A DNA stretch of 5,831 nt from CAVZLD01 sp964522605 (GTDB lineage: Bacteria; Planctomycetota; Planctomycetia; Pirellulales; Pirellulaceae). This document shows, piece by piece, positions 1-5,795 of the stretch. The stretch spans positions 1-5,831 of the forward strand of contig CAZFWV010000413.1 in NCBI GenBank assembly GCA_964522605.1. Reading direction: 5' to 3'. Below the pieces are notes generated by a model, which searched no databases, had not been told where the DNA came from, and saw only the letters and a list, made by a program, of their open reading frames with translations. A program made the translations under genes and the position numbers. Position 1 is the first letter of the stretch. Each line of letters opens with the position of its first letter.

Positions 1-57
1 TTCGCTCGGAAGCTCGAGCAGAAGCAGAAGGAGGAGGGACGACGAAGCTCTCGTTAA
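1..57 (+). CDS. Probable 3' end of an upstream gene (partial, unidentified)
   Basis: Frame 1 is open from the first base to a TAA at 55-57 and gives 18 residues, FARKLEQKQKEEGRRSSR. The charged Lys/Glu/Arg-rich tail resembles the disordered C-terminus of many bacterial proteins. The start lies outside the window, so no function can be assigned. Frame 3 is also open from the left edge to a TGA near 235, but its product is rich in Pro, Arg, Gly and Ser and shows no recognisable motif. I therefore prefer frame 1, on composition only. The call is tentative because so few codons are visible. Confidence 0.35.
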   Translation, partial: FARKLEQKQKEEGRRSSR

Positions 58-262
58 ACTTGCTTCCTGGTGTCCATAGACCTATCGGCCGGTCTGGAAG
101 TCAACCGCTTACTTCCACGCCAGGTCGCGTGGTCACGCGGATAGCTGGCCCTCGTGCTGCGCTCCCCTGCGACGATCGCCGGACGCTGGTGGCTGCTTGT
201 TTACGCGATCTGTTCGGTGCGCAGCCCAGTATCTGAACCACGCCCTCACCCCGACGATTAAC

Positions 263-410
263 TGGTACCCGTTATTAGCCCTTCAGAATCACGAGGCGTT
301 TTTCGCTGTCAATTTAGGTAGACCCAGTTCCTTGCCCACCGAGCGTTTCGGCACTCCGTGAGACAAATCCGTCGCGGATTTCGCATGTATTAGGGGCGGT
401 AACGGTACCA
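263..410. repeat. Imperfect inverted repeat pair around GGTACC
   Basis: TGGTACCCGTTA at 263-274 is the reverse complement of TAACGGTACCA at 400-410 except for one extra C. The arms are about 125 bases apart, and each contains the palindrome GGTACC. They could be two copies of a protein-binding site upstream of the hydrolase pair, or a long-range RNA pairing, or chance. Nothing in the sequence decides between these. Confidence 0.3.
365..381. promoter_or_regulatory. Perfect 7-bp hairpin in the leader
   Basis: AAATCCG, the loop TCG, then CGGATTT form a perfect 7-bp stem with a 3-nt loop, about 110 bases before the first hydrolase start. No T-tract follows on either strand, so it is not a standard intrinsic terminator. 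It could be a terminator-like element, an operator or part of a 5' untranslated structure. The structure is certain; its function is not. Confidence 0.35.
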
Positions 411-479
411 TCTGGGCCACCGGATGGGCCAGCTTCGCTCTATCGGCTCCGGGCCTCTGGTAATCAGCTTTCGCAGAAC

Positions 480-484
480 GGGAG
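480..484 (+). promoter_or_regulatory. Ribosome binding site of the first hydrolase gene
   Basis: GGGAG lies 7 bases before the ATG at 492. It supports this start even though the signal peptide then has a long N-region of about 29 residues. No later in-frame ATG precedes the hydrophobic core. Confidence 0.65.
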
Positions 485-491
485 ATACTTC

Positions 492-2996
492 ATGCCGCGG
501 CACATATCGTTCTTGGATCTCGCTGTTCAGTACTGTGTCGACGAGCGATCAGCACAAACCGCTTTCCCTCGGGCGAGGCTGCTCCTTGTGCTGGCAATTC
601 TTCCCATGTTGTCTTGGGTGGGTGTCGGGCTGGCGAGCGCCCAACAGACGATCTTTCCGGGGGAAGAATGGGTTGTGGCTGCGCCTGAGGACGTATGGAT
701 CGACTCGGTCCAGCTGCAGGATGCGGTGGACACCTTGCGCGAAAACAGCCCCAGGTTAGGAGCGGGTATTGATGAGCTGGTGCTTATTCGACACGGGCGA
801 GTGATCTGGCAGGGATCGAATGTGGATCACGTTCACATGACCCATTCGGTTACCAAGTCGTTCGCGACAACCGCCCTCGGTCTGCTGGTGGATGACGGGC
901 GTGTGAGCCTGGACACTCTGGCCCAAGACTATGTCCCCGAATTGGCCGCGCATTATCCCGATGTGAAGCTGCGCCATCTCGCCACACACACCAGCGGTTA
1001 TTTGCCCGAGGGATACATCTACGGGCAGACGGATCCTCCCGCGGATCCCTTGGTACCTGGAGAACCGCTGTTCACGCCGCCCGGCAGCCGATATGCCTAC
1101 GACCAACCATCCATGACGCAACTGATGAACGTACTTGCGCGGGCAGCTGATGAACCAATCCAAGATCTATTTCAACGCCGTATCGGAGATGCAATCGGAT
1201 TGTCCCCGGAAAATTGGGACTGGGATCATGTCGTGGCTCAGGATGGCACGGTGGTGGAGGAGGGAGGTGGGTTTCCCGGCGGCGTTCACATCTCCGCAAT
1301 TGACATGGCTCGGTTGGGCCATCTAATCCTGAATGATGGGTCTTGGGAAGGAGAACAACTGATCAGTCGCGAATGGCTGGCCGAAGCGACGCAAGTCCAA
1401 GTTCCTGCGACCGTGCCAGGTTATGACGCGGGTGCAATGGGACCGGGGATCTACGGTTACGGTTGGTGGGTCTTCGACAACTTCGTGGAGGCTCGCGGTG
1501 CGCAGAACAACTACATGCATTTGCGTCCCGACCTGGATCTGGTTGCTGTGCGTTTCGGATCTGAGCCAAACATTAATGACTGGATCGCTTTCATGCCCGT
1601 CTGGCAGGCTTTCACGTCGCGATTGGATCGTCTGATTCTACCGGGGATCTGGGATGAGTCAGGCGATGGTCGCTGGGACGCGCGCGACCCGATCACGGGA
1701 AAACCGCATTGGAGACGGGAGAACGGGATGATCCCGGACGTCTATCCCACCGGCGCCGCGATCGTTCGCTCAAACATGGTCACGATCGCGAACGATCTTT
1801 CGATTAGTTCGCTTGCGATCGAAAGCGGCAGTGTCTTCGTCGACGACTCCGCCACCGTGAGCTTTGGCAGCCGAATTGATGTGGAGAAAAACGGAGCATT
1901 CTCGGTCGATGGGGCGGCGAATGGCTTTCGCCTGCTTGTGGAAGGTAAGTCGACCGTCTCACCCACGGGAACACTTCAAGTGGAGCGATTGACAATTTCG
2001 GAACAGGGACAGCTGACGGTCCAGGGCCTCGCCCAAATTGAGCGATTGTATATTCAAGGTGGCAACGTGCTTCTTTCTACAGAAGGTGATGTAACGGTCG
2101 AGCGACTCTCACATACAGACGGCCTTCTGGTGATGGGTGGACGCACGCAGGTCAATCGCTTCTTCGGATCTGGTGGCGTATTCGAGGTCCACGCTCCATC
2201 ATCGCCTCATCGAGTGACGGAACTCTTCCGGTTGACAGGAGACAATGAGTTGCGGTTCCTGGTCAGTGATCCTTCTCGGGACACGTTTTTTGATCTCGCA
2301 GAGGGAGTCGTCCCGACGTTTTCCGGCGACCTCCTACTGGACTTCGCACCGGAGGTCGACCCGAAGCCGTTGGAAGGCCAGGCCCTGAAGCTATTCAACT
2401 GGAGTGCAGATGTTCAGCCCATCGGCGAATTCGACCAAGTGTCGGCTCCGGTTCGGTTCGAACTGGATTCGTCGCAACTCTACTCAACCGGCGAAGTGAT
2501 CCTGAAAGCAGCTCTCGCAAGGCCGAACGTCGCAGGAGATTTCGACGGAGACAGTTTCCTTGACGTTCGCGACCTCGATGCTCTTGCGCGACGTATTCGC
2601 GTTGGCTCGAAGGATCTGTATTACGACGTCGATGACAACACACAGGTTGGCCTTTCCGACGTTGACTATTGGATCCATGGTCTCAAGCAAACCTGGTTAG
2701 GCGACGCCAATCTCGACGGGGAATTCAACACGGGCGACTTGGTACAAGTTCTTGGGGCGGGCAAGTACCAGACCGATGTTGACGCTGGCTGGTCCGAAGG
2801 CGATTGGAATGCCGACGGCATCTTCGGCACGGGTGACCTCGTGATGGCGCTGGAAGACGGCGGCTACGAAATGGGGCCACGGGAGCCAGTTGCGGTGCCT
2901 GAGCCGGGAATCGCCTCGCTTGTGATGATCGCTGCCTGTTTTCTTCTCTTTCCCACTGCGAGAACTCGATTATGTCGGCCTACTTTGTCGTGGTAA
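492..2996 (+). CDS. Secreted serine hydrolase (beta-lactamase superfamily) with repeat region, dockerin-like loops and PEP-CTERM sorting signal, copy 1
   Basis: This 834-residue protein is probably exported and sorted to the cell surface. A Sec-type signal peptide has its hydrophobic core at about residues 30-48, with likely cleavage after ASA (50) before QQ. Residues 55-380 form a class C beta-lactamase/esterase-type domain (COG1680/PF00144 style). It has nucleophile motif SVTK (S119, K122), HTSG (166-169), a second-motif tyrosine Y203 in YDQ, an SAIDMARLG helix (268-276), GYGWWV (322-327) and GAQNN (336-340) where the third motif is expected. Residues 387-430 hold GDGRWD and a junction, followed by a beta-rich repeat region to about 570 and a further beta domain to about 672. 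Four 12-residue calcium-type loops start at D683, D712, D738 and D771. VPEP (802-805), a hydrophobic segment (807-820) and Arg residues make the PEP-CTERM tail. In this family Ser acts as nucleophile with Lys and Tyr as base/acid. Substrates range over esters, D-peptides and amide oligomers, so the substrate here is unknown. YDQ replaces the usual YxN or YxD. A paralog follows 26 bp downstream. Confidence 0.85.
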   Translation: MPRHISFLDLAVQYCVDERSAQTAFPRARLLLVLAILPMLSWVGVGLASAQQTIFPGEEWVVAAPEDVWIDSVQLQDAVDTLRENSPRLGAGIDELVLIRHGRVIWQGSNVDHVHMTHSVTKSFATTALGLLVDDGRVSLDTLAQDYVPELAAHYPDVKLRHLATHTSGYLPEGYIYGQTDPPADPLVPGEPLFTPPGSRYAYDQPSMTQLMNVLARAADEPIQDLFQRRIGDAIGLSPENWDWDHVVAQDGTVVEEGGGFPGGVHISAIDMARLGHLILNDGSWEGEQLISREWLAEATQVQVPATVPGYDAGAMGPGIYGYGWWVFDNFVEARGAQNNYMHLRPDLDLVAVRFGSEPNINDWIAFMPVWQAFTSRLDRLILPGIWDESGDGRWDARDPITGKPHWRRENGMIPDVYPTGAAIVRSNMVTIANDLSISSLAIESGSVFVDDSATVSFGSRIDVEKNGAFSVDGAANGFRLLVEGKSTVSPTGTLQVERLTISEQGQLTVQGLAQIERLYIQGGNVLLSTEGDVTVERLSHTDGLLVMGGRTQVNRFFGSGGVFEVHAPSSPHRVTELFRLTGDNELRFLVSDPSRDTFFDLAEGVVPTFSGDLLLDFAPEVDPKPLEGQALKLFNWSADVQPIGEFDQVSAPVRFELDSSQLYSTGEVILKAALARPNVAGDFDGDSFLDVRDLDALARRIRVGSKDLYYDVDDNTQVGLSDVDYWIHGLKQTWLGDANLDGEFNTGDLVQVLGAGKYQTDVDAGWSEGDWNADGIFGTGDLVMALEDGGYEMGPREPVAVPEPGIASLVMIAACFLLFPTARTRLCRPTLSW
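1968..2195 (+). repeat. Degenerate solenoid-like protein repeats in copy 1
   Basis: Residues 493-568 contain four short degenerate repeats of the form hydrophobic-x-R-[LF]-x(4-6)-G-x-hydrophobic. The arginines are at 499, 518, 538 and 556, so the spacing is 19, 20 and 18 residues. Each repeat ends in a short beta-prone stretch such as QLTVQG or LLVMGG. An earlier rung may lie at 436-450 (SISSLAIESGSVFV). The pattern suggests a right-handed beta-solenoid or an autotransporter-like stalk. It is read by eye, and the fold is an inference. Confidence 0.5.
2538..2837 (+). other. Four dockerin/EF-hand-type calcium loops in copy 1
   Basis: Residues 683-782 hold four 12-residue loops beginning at D683, D712, D738 and D771. 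The third, DANLDGEFNTGD, matches the dockerin consensus exactly (acidic or Asn ligands at positions 1, 3, 5, 9 and 12, Gly at 6). The first has Ser at position 6. The second has Thr at 6 and Gly at 9. The fourth has Gly at 9. Calcium binding by loop 3 is likely; the others may be weaker. In planctomycetes such loops usually precede PEP-CTERM tails and need not bind cohesins. Confidence 0.7.
2700..2738 (+). repeat. 39-bp near-identical direct repeat, copy 1
   Basis: This encodes residues 737-749 (GDANLDGEFNTGD). It matches 5165-5203 in the second gene at 38 of 39 bases; the only difference is a synonymous Gly codon (GGG against GGC). Nearby conserved residues use more divergent codons. Confidence 0.85.
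2895..2996 (+). other. PEP-CTERM sorting signal of copy 1
   Basis: VPEP at residues 802-805 is followed by a hydrophobic stretch (IASLVMIAACFLLF) and a basic end with arginines at 824, 826 and 829. This is the tripartite signal recognised by exosortases. The tail continues 5 residues past the last Arg and includes a cysteine at 828. Confidence 0.75.
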
Positions 2997-3004
2997 TTCG
3001 TCAC

Positions 3005-3014
3005 GGAGGAAGGA
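3005..3014 (+). promoter_or_regulatory. Ribosome binding site that sets the second gene's start at 3023
   Basis: GGAGGAAGGA offers two Shine-Dalgarno cores; the AAGGA at 3010-3014 ends 8 bases before the ATG at 3023. An upstream in-frame ATG at 2972 lies inside the first gene and lacks a comparable site. Starting there would put 17 extra residues before the signal peptide. I therefore choose 3023. Confidence 0.75.
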
Positions 3015-3022
3015 ATTTCTTG

Positions 3023-5458
3023 ATGGTTGCGCACAACGCTTCTGAGAAGTTAAGGATAGCAAATCGTTCCTTGACCGCATCCACGATGATGATTGCGCTG
3101 CTGATGCAGTTTTGGTCTACGCTGCACGCGCAGCAGATGGTTTTCCCGGACGAGGAATGGCAGGTGGCAGCGCCGGAATCGGTATTGGTCGATTCTCAGA
3201 AGCTTCAGGCGGCTATTAACAGGCTCAGAGAAACAGCGCAAAGCGTGGAGGAAATGCTCATCTTGCGGAATGGCCGCGTGATTTGGCAAGGACACAACGC
3301 GGATTACGCACATCACGTCGCTTCCGTCACGAAGTCATTTACGACGACGGTAATGGGGCTACTGATTGACGACGGTATCGTCGACTTACAGTCACCTATG
3401 AGGAACAGTGTGCCCTCGCTGGACGGACTATATCCCGACGCAACTTTTGCGCATTTTGCCACGCACACGAGCGGCTACCTAGCAGTCGATGAAGAAGCCC
3501 CACCCGGCGCGAATCCCCCGCAACAAGTGTTCACGCCGGGCACCCCATTGTTTACTCCTCCCGGATCTCAGTTTGCATACACCGGAGTTGCCATGGACAT
3601 GCTTGCCAATGCGTTGACGCGCGTCGCAGGCAGGCCGTTGCAGGAGTTCTTCACCGAACGGATTGGCGAACCGATTGGGTTCGATCCGGAGGGATTCGAT
3701 TGGCTTGAATTCCAGGCCGACGATGGGGTCATTGTGGACGGTGGCAGCGGATACGCGGACAAAGGCGTCGTCCTGTCTGCGAATAATGCAGCGAGATTTG
3801 GGCATCTGTTTTTGAACGAGGGAGCCTGGAACGGTCAACAGCTGATCAGCCGCGAGTGGGTGGACTTGGCCCGTCAGAATCAAGTGCCCGCATCGATTCC
3901 CGACCATCCTCAATCCGCCGGTCCCGGAGCAGGTGAATATGGTTATGGCTGGTGGGTTCAACCGGACTGGTATGAAGCCCGGGGTTACGGAAATAACTAC
4001 GTTTCGATCAATCCCGATACTGGTTTCGTCCTTGCCCGTCTGGGAACCGAGCCGACATGGATTGACTGGGACGCCTTCAAGGGAAACCTCCTCAGTGCCG
4101 GTATTCCGGCCGTCTGGGACGGATTCGGTGACGGGCGTTGGGACGAGTTTGATCCGGGCAGCGGAAAACCACGTTGGACAACGGAAACGGGGTTGGAGGT
4201 CAAGATTTATCCCACGAATGCCGCGATCATTCGGTCCAACACGGTTTCCGTCGTCAACGATCTATCGATCGAGCAGCTGACGATTGAGAGCGGTGTAGTT
4301 TCGATCGCGGAAGGCGTGTCATTTGACGTAACAAACGGTCTGGACATCCACCCGAAGGCGCAGTTCGTCGTTGACGGAACAGCAGTCGGCTTCGTAGCGG
4401 ATTCCGAGGGTATTCTGCACGTGTCAACGACTGGAGAAGTCGCCATGTATCGATTGGTACTGGACGCGGAGGCTCAATTGACCGTCGATGGTAGGCTTCG
4501 GGCAGACCGACTTGTTCTCCGAGATGGAGAGGCAGAGTTCTCCAGCACGGCAGACGTGCAACTCGATCGGATTTCGCTCTTCGGTGGGGTTCTCCTCCTC
4601 GGTGGAGACTTTTCAGCGGGTCGGCTGAGTAATCCTCGAGGGCGGCTTGTGGTTCACGACAGTCCGTCACCCTATTCAATTACGGAAGAATTCGAGCTCA
4701 GTACGAATTCCGAACTTCAGTTTCTGCTCCGCGATGATGCGTGGGATGCCACATTTGATTTGGCCGCCGAAGTCGTGCCCGAATTTGCCGGTGAGTTAGT
4801 GATCGAAGTGCTGCCCATCATGAACCCAAGCACGCTTCAAGGCGTCGCCTTGAATCTGTTCGACTGGGCCGAAGGGATTTCGCCGTCTGGTGAATTCGAT
4901 CGCGTGGTCCTGCCCTCTCGGATCCAGGCTGATCTGAGTCGCCTCTATACGACAGGGGAAATCGTTGTGCGGTCCGTTCTCGAAGAGCCGCTTCGAACGG
5001 GGGACTTTAACGGTGATGAAGTGCTGGACGTAAACGACGTGGATGAGCTCATCGGCCGAGTGATTGTAAGTTCACGGGATCTCTATTACGACGTCGACAG
5101 CGACGGAGAAATCACATCATTTGATCTGGCTTCATGGATTCATGACCTAATGGGCACCTGGTTCGGCGACGCCAATCTCGACGGCGAATTCAACACGGGC
5201 GACCTCGTGCAGGTTCTGGAGGCCGGCAAGTACGAAACGCAAGATTACGCCAGCTGGTCCGAGGGCGACTGGAACGGCGACGGCGTGTTCGACACCGGGG
5301 ACTTAGTGAAAGCGTTGGAAGACGGTGGCTACGAGTTGGGACCGCGGGATAATCCGGTAGCGGTGCCGGAGCCGAATGCCGTCGCGCTCATAATCTTCGG
5401 CGCGTTGATGGCGTTCTATCGTCGTCGTGGGACTTCGGTGCTGATGGCCAGATTTTGA
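3023..5458 (+). CDS. Secreted serine hydrolase (beta-lactamase superfamily) with repeat region, dockerin-like loops and PEP-CTERM sorting signal, copy 2
   Basis: This 811-residue paralog has the same module order as its upstream neighbour. The signal peptide has basic residues at 11-15, a hydrophobic core at about 17-33 and likely cleavage after LHA (36) before QQ. The hydrolase domain (about 40-345) carries SVTK (S101, K104), HTSG (148-151), Y186 in YTG, ARFG (257-260), GYGWWV (307-312) and GYGNN (321-325). SxxK and the tyrosine are kept, so activity is likely, but Gly stands where Asn or Asp is usual in the second motif. The segment between the hydrolase and GDGRWD is 7 residues shorter than in copy 1. 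The repeat region runs about 405-546. Calcium-type loops start at D661, D690, D716 and D749. The tail is VPEP (781-784), a hydrophobic segment (785-799) and RRR (800-802). The 26-bp gap implies an operon with copy 1. Whether the two enzymes share a substrate is unknown; differences around the active site suggest divergence. Confidence 0.85.
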   Translation: MVAHNASEKLRIANRSLTASTMMIALLMQFWSTLHAQQMVFPDEEWQVAAPESVLVDSQKLQAAINRLRETAQSVEEMLILRNGRVIWQGHNADYAHHVASVTKSFTTTVMGLLIDDGIVDLQSPMRNSVPSLDGLYPDATFAHFATHTSGYLAVDEEAPPGANPPQQVFTPGTPLFTPPGSQFAYTGVAMDMLANALTRVAGRPLQEFFTERIGEPIGFDPEGFDWLEFQADDGVIVDGGSGYADKGVVLSANNAARFGHLFLNEGAWNGQQLISREWVDLARQNQVPASIPDHPQSAGPGAGEYGYGWWVQPDWYEARGYGNNYVSINPDTGFVLARLGTEPTWIDWDAFKGNLLSAGIPAVWDGFGDGRWDEFDPGSGKPRWTTETGLEVKIYPTNAAIIRSNTVSVVNDLSIEQLTIESGVVSIAEGVSFDVTNGLDIHPKAQFVVDGTAVGFVADSEGILHVSTTGEVAMYRLVLDAEAQLTVDGRLRADRLVLRDGEAEFSSTADVQLDRISLFGGVLLLGGDFSAGRLSNPRGRLVVHDSPSPYSITEEFELSTNSELQFLLRDDAWDATFDLAAEVVPEFAGELVIEVLPIMNPSTLQGVALNLFDWAEGISPSGEFDRVVLPSRIQADLSRLYTTGEIVVRSVLEEPLRTGDFNGDEVLDVNDVDELIGRVIVSSRDLYYDVDSDGEITSFDLASWIHDLMGTWFGDANLDGEFNTGDLVQVLEAGKYETQDYASWSEGDWNGDGVFDTGDLVKALEDGGYELGPRDNPVAVPEPNAVALIIFGALMAFYRRRGTSVLMARF
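4433..4660 (+). repeat. Degenerate solenoid-like protein repeats in copy 2
   Basis: Residues 471-546 carry four degenerate repeats with arginines at 477, 496, 516 and 534. The spacing is 19, 20 and 18 residues, the same as in copy 1, although the residues between them differ considerably. Stretches such as QLTVDG and VLLLGG end the rungs. Conserved spacing with drifting sequence is what a repeated structural coil would leave. Confidence 0.5.
5003..5302 (+). other. Four dockerin/EF-hand-type calcium loops in copy 2
   Basis: Loops start at D661, D690, D716 and D749. Three have the Gly at position 6; the first has Glu there. The second (DVDSDGEITSFD) and fourth (DWNGDGVFDTGD) keep Gly at position 6, and the fourth keeps Asp at position 9, unlike their counterparts in copy 1. 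Loop-to-loop distances of 29, 26 and 33 residues equal those in copy 1. This set therefore looks more competent for calcium than the copy 1 set. Confidence 0.7.
5165..5203 (+). repeat. 39-bp near-identical direct repeat, copy 2
   Basis: This encodes residues 715-727 and matches 2700-2738 except for one synonymous base. It is the longest nearly identical DNA block I noticed between the two genes. Confidence 0.85.
5363..5458 (+). other. PEP-CTERM sorting signal of copy 2
   Basis: VPEP (781-784) is followed by a hydrophobic stretch (NAVALIIFGALMAFY) and the basic cluster RRR (800-802), the canonical tripartite form. Nine residues follow the arginines. Processing by an exosortase is expected from the family; no exosortase gene lies in this window. 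Confidence 0.8.
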
Positions 5459-5734
5459 GCCACCCCCCGGGAGCATTTCAGCGGGTACTGGTTACTGACC
5501 GCAGGGAATCTCACGCCAGTTTCGGTGCTGATTTGGGCAAGGCTTTTCCTTGTGGACGTGCTCAGGTTCTTGATCCGTCGCACCGGAATTTTGGCACGGT
5601 TCATTCCAAGACTTGTGGGCCGACCTGGGAGCCCTGTCAGCGGGTAGGCCTTGCGATACCACGCATTTTCAGGGGTGTCAGCGGGGGCGCAGACTATTTC
5701 ATCGCCTTGCTGAACGGATCGCAATTAGGTGTGC
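5459..5734. other. Intergenic region without a convincing gene
   Basis: I see no supported gene here. A + strand frame open to 5775 would need a TTG start overlapping the hydrolase stop, and it runs through the terminator stem. A minus-strand frame (5416-5724) overlaps the end of copy 2 and has no recognisable motif. No plus-strand terminator with a T-tract was found after the hydrolase pair. The octamer TCAGCGGG occurs three times (5478, 5637, 5678), which may be chance. Confidence 0.55.
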
Positions 5735-5771
5735 AAAACAAAAGCCGCGAACCCTTTCCGATTCACGGCTT
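5735..5771 (-). terminator. Intrinsic terminator reading leftward
   Basis: On the minus strand AAGCCGTGAA (5771-5762) pairs with TTCGCGGCTT (5751-5742) across a 10-nt loop. This gives ten pairs including one U-G wobble. The tail that follows is TTGTTTT (5741-5735). On the + strand the wobble becomes a C-A mismatch and no T-tract follows, so the element is directional. It implies a minus-strand transcript arriving from beyond the right edge. A weaker bidirectional role for the hydrolase operon cannot be excluded. Confidence 0.6.
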
Positions 5772-5777
5772 CTGATG

Positions 5778-5795
5778 TCGGGGTGACAGAATTCG
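5778..5795 (-). other. tRNA 3'-end-like fragment (possible attachment-site remnant)
   Basis: The minus strand reads CGAATTCTGTCACCCCGA. This differs at one base from CGAATCCTGTCACCCCGA, the T-loop to discriminator segment I recall from proline-type bacterial tRNAs. The bases before it do not complete a T-stem: GGTCC cannot pair with TCTGT. No anticodon arm folds in the 35 bases still visible, and no CCA follows. It is therefore not an intact tRNA. It could be a tRNA end left by integration, a decayed tRNA, or chance. The terminator just downstream is where a tRNA terminator would be. Confidence 0.3.

Larger units (their letters stand above)
58..491. other. Intergenic leader region without a convincing gene
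   Basis: This stretch of about 430 bases has no reading frame with both a supported ribosome binding site and a recognisable product. It contains a perfect 7-bp hairpin (365-381), a widely spaced imperfect inverted repeat (263-274 with 400-410) and the Shine-Dalgarno of the first hydrolase gene near its end. No convincing -35/-10 pair was found by eye. The promoter of the gene pair is presumably here but cannot be placed. Confidence 0.6.

Noticed and set aside
283..321. Minus-strand promoter with a perfect TTGACA
   Set aside because: TTGACA is present on the minus strand, but the hexamers 16-17 bases downstream (GATTCT or ATTCTG) are poor -10 matches and no minus-strand gene follows.
424..759. 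Plus-strand reading frame overlapping the start of the first hydrolase gene
   Set aside because: It has no clear ribosome binding site, its product is Arg/Ser/Trp-rich without any motif, and most of it lies inside the well-supported hydrolase gene in another frame.
756..1163. Minus-strand reading frame of 135 codons inside the first hydrolase gene
   Set aside because: It is antisense to conserved catalytic-domain codons and has no recognisable product. It is a by-product of G+C-rich codon usage.
3479..3961. Minus-strand reading frame of 160 codons inside the second hydrolase gene
   Set aside because: It lies antisense to the hydrolase domain, with no motif or ribosome binding site to support it.
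5478..5685. Three copies of the octamer TCAGCGGG
   Set aside because: The copies are short and irregularly spaced (159 and 41 bases) with no shared flanks beyond two extra bases in two of them. This is compatible with chance in G+C-rich DNA.
5455..5775. Plus-strand frame of about 106 codons after the hydrolase pair
   Set aside because: It needs a TTG start overlapping the previous stop, shows no domain or plausible composition, and its end lies just past the stem of the minus-strand terminator.
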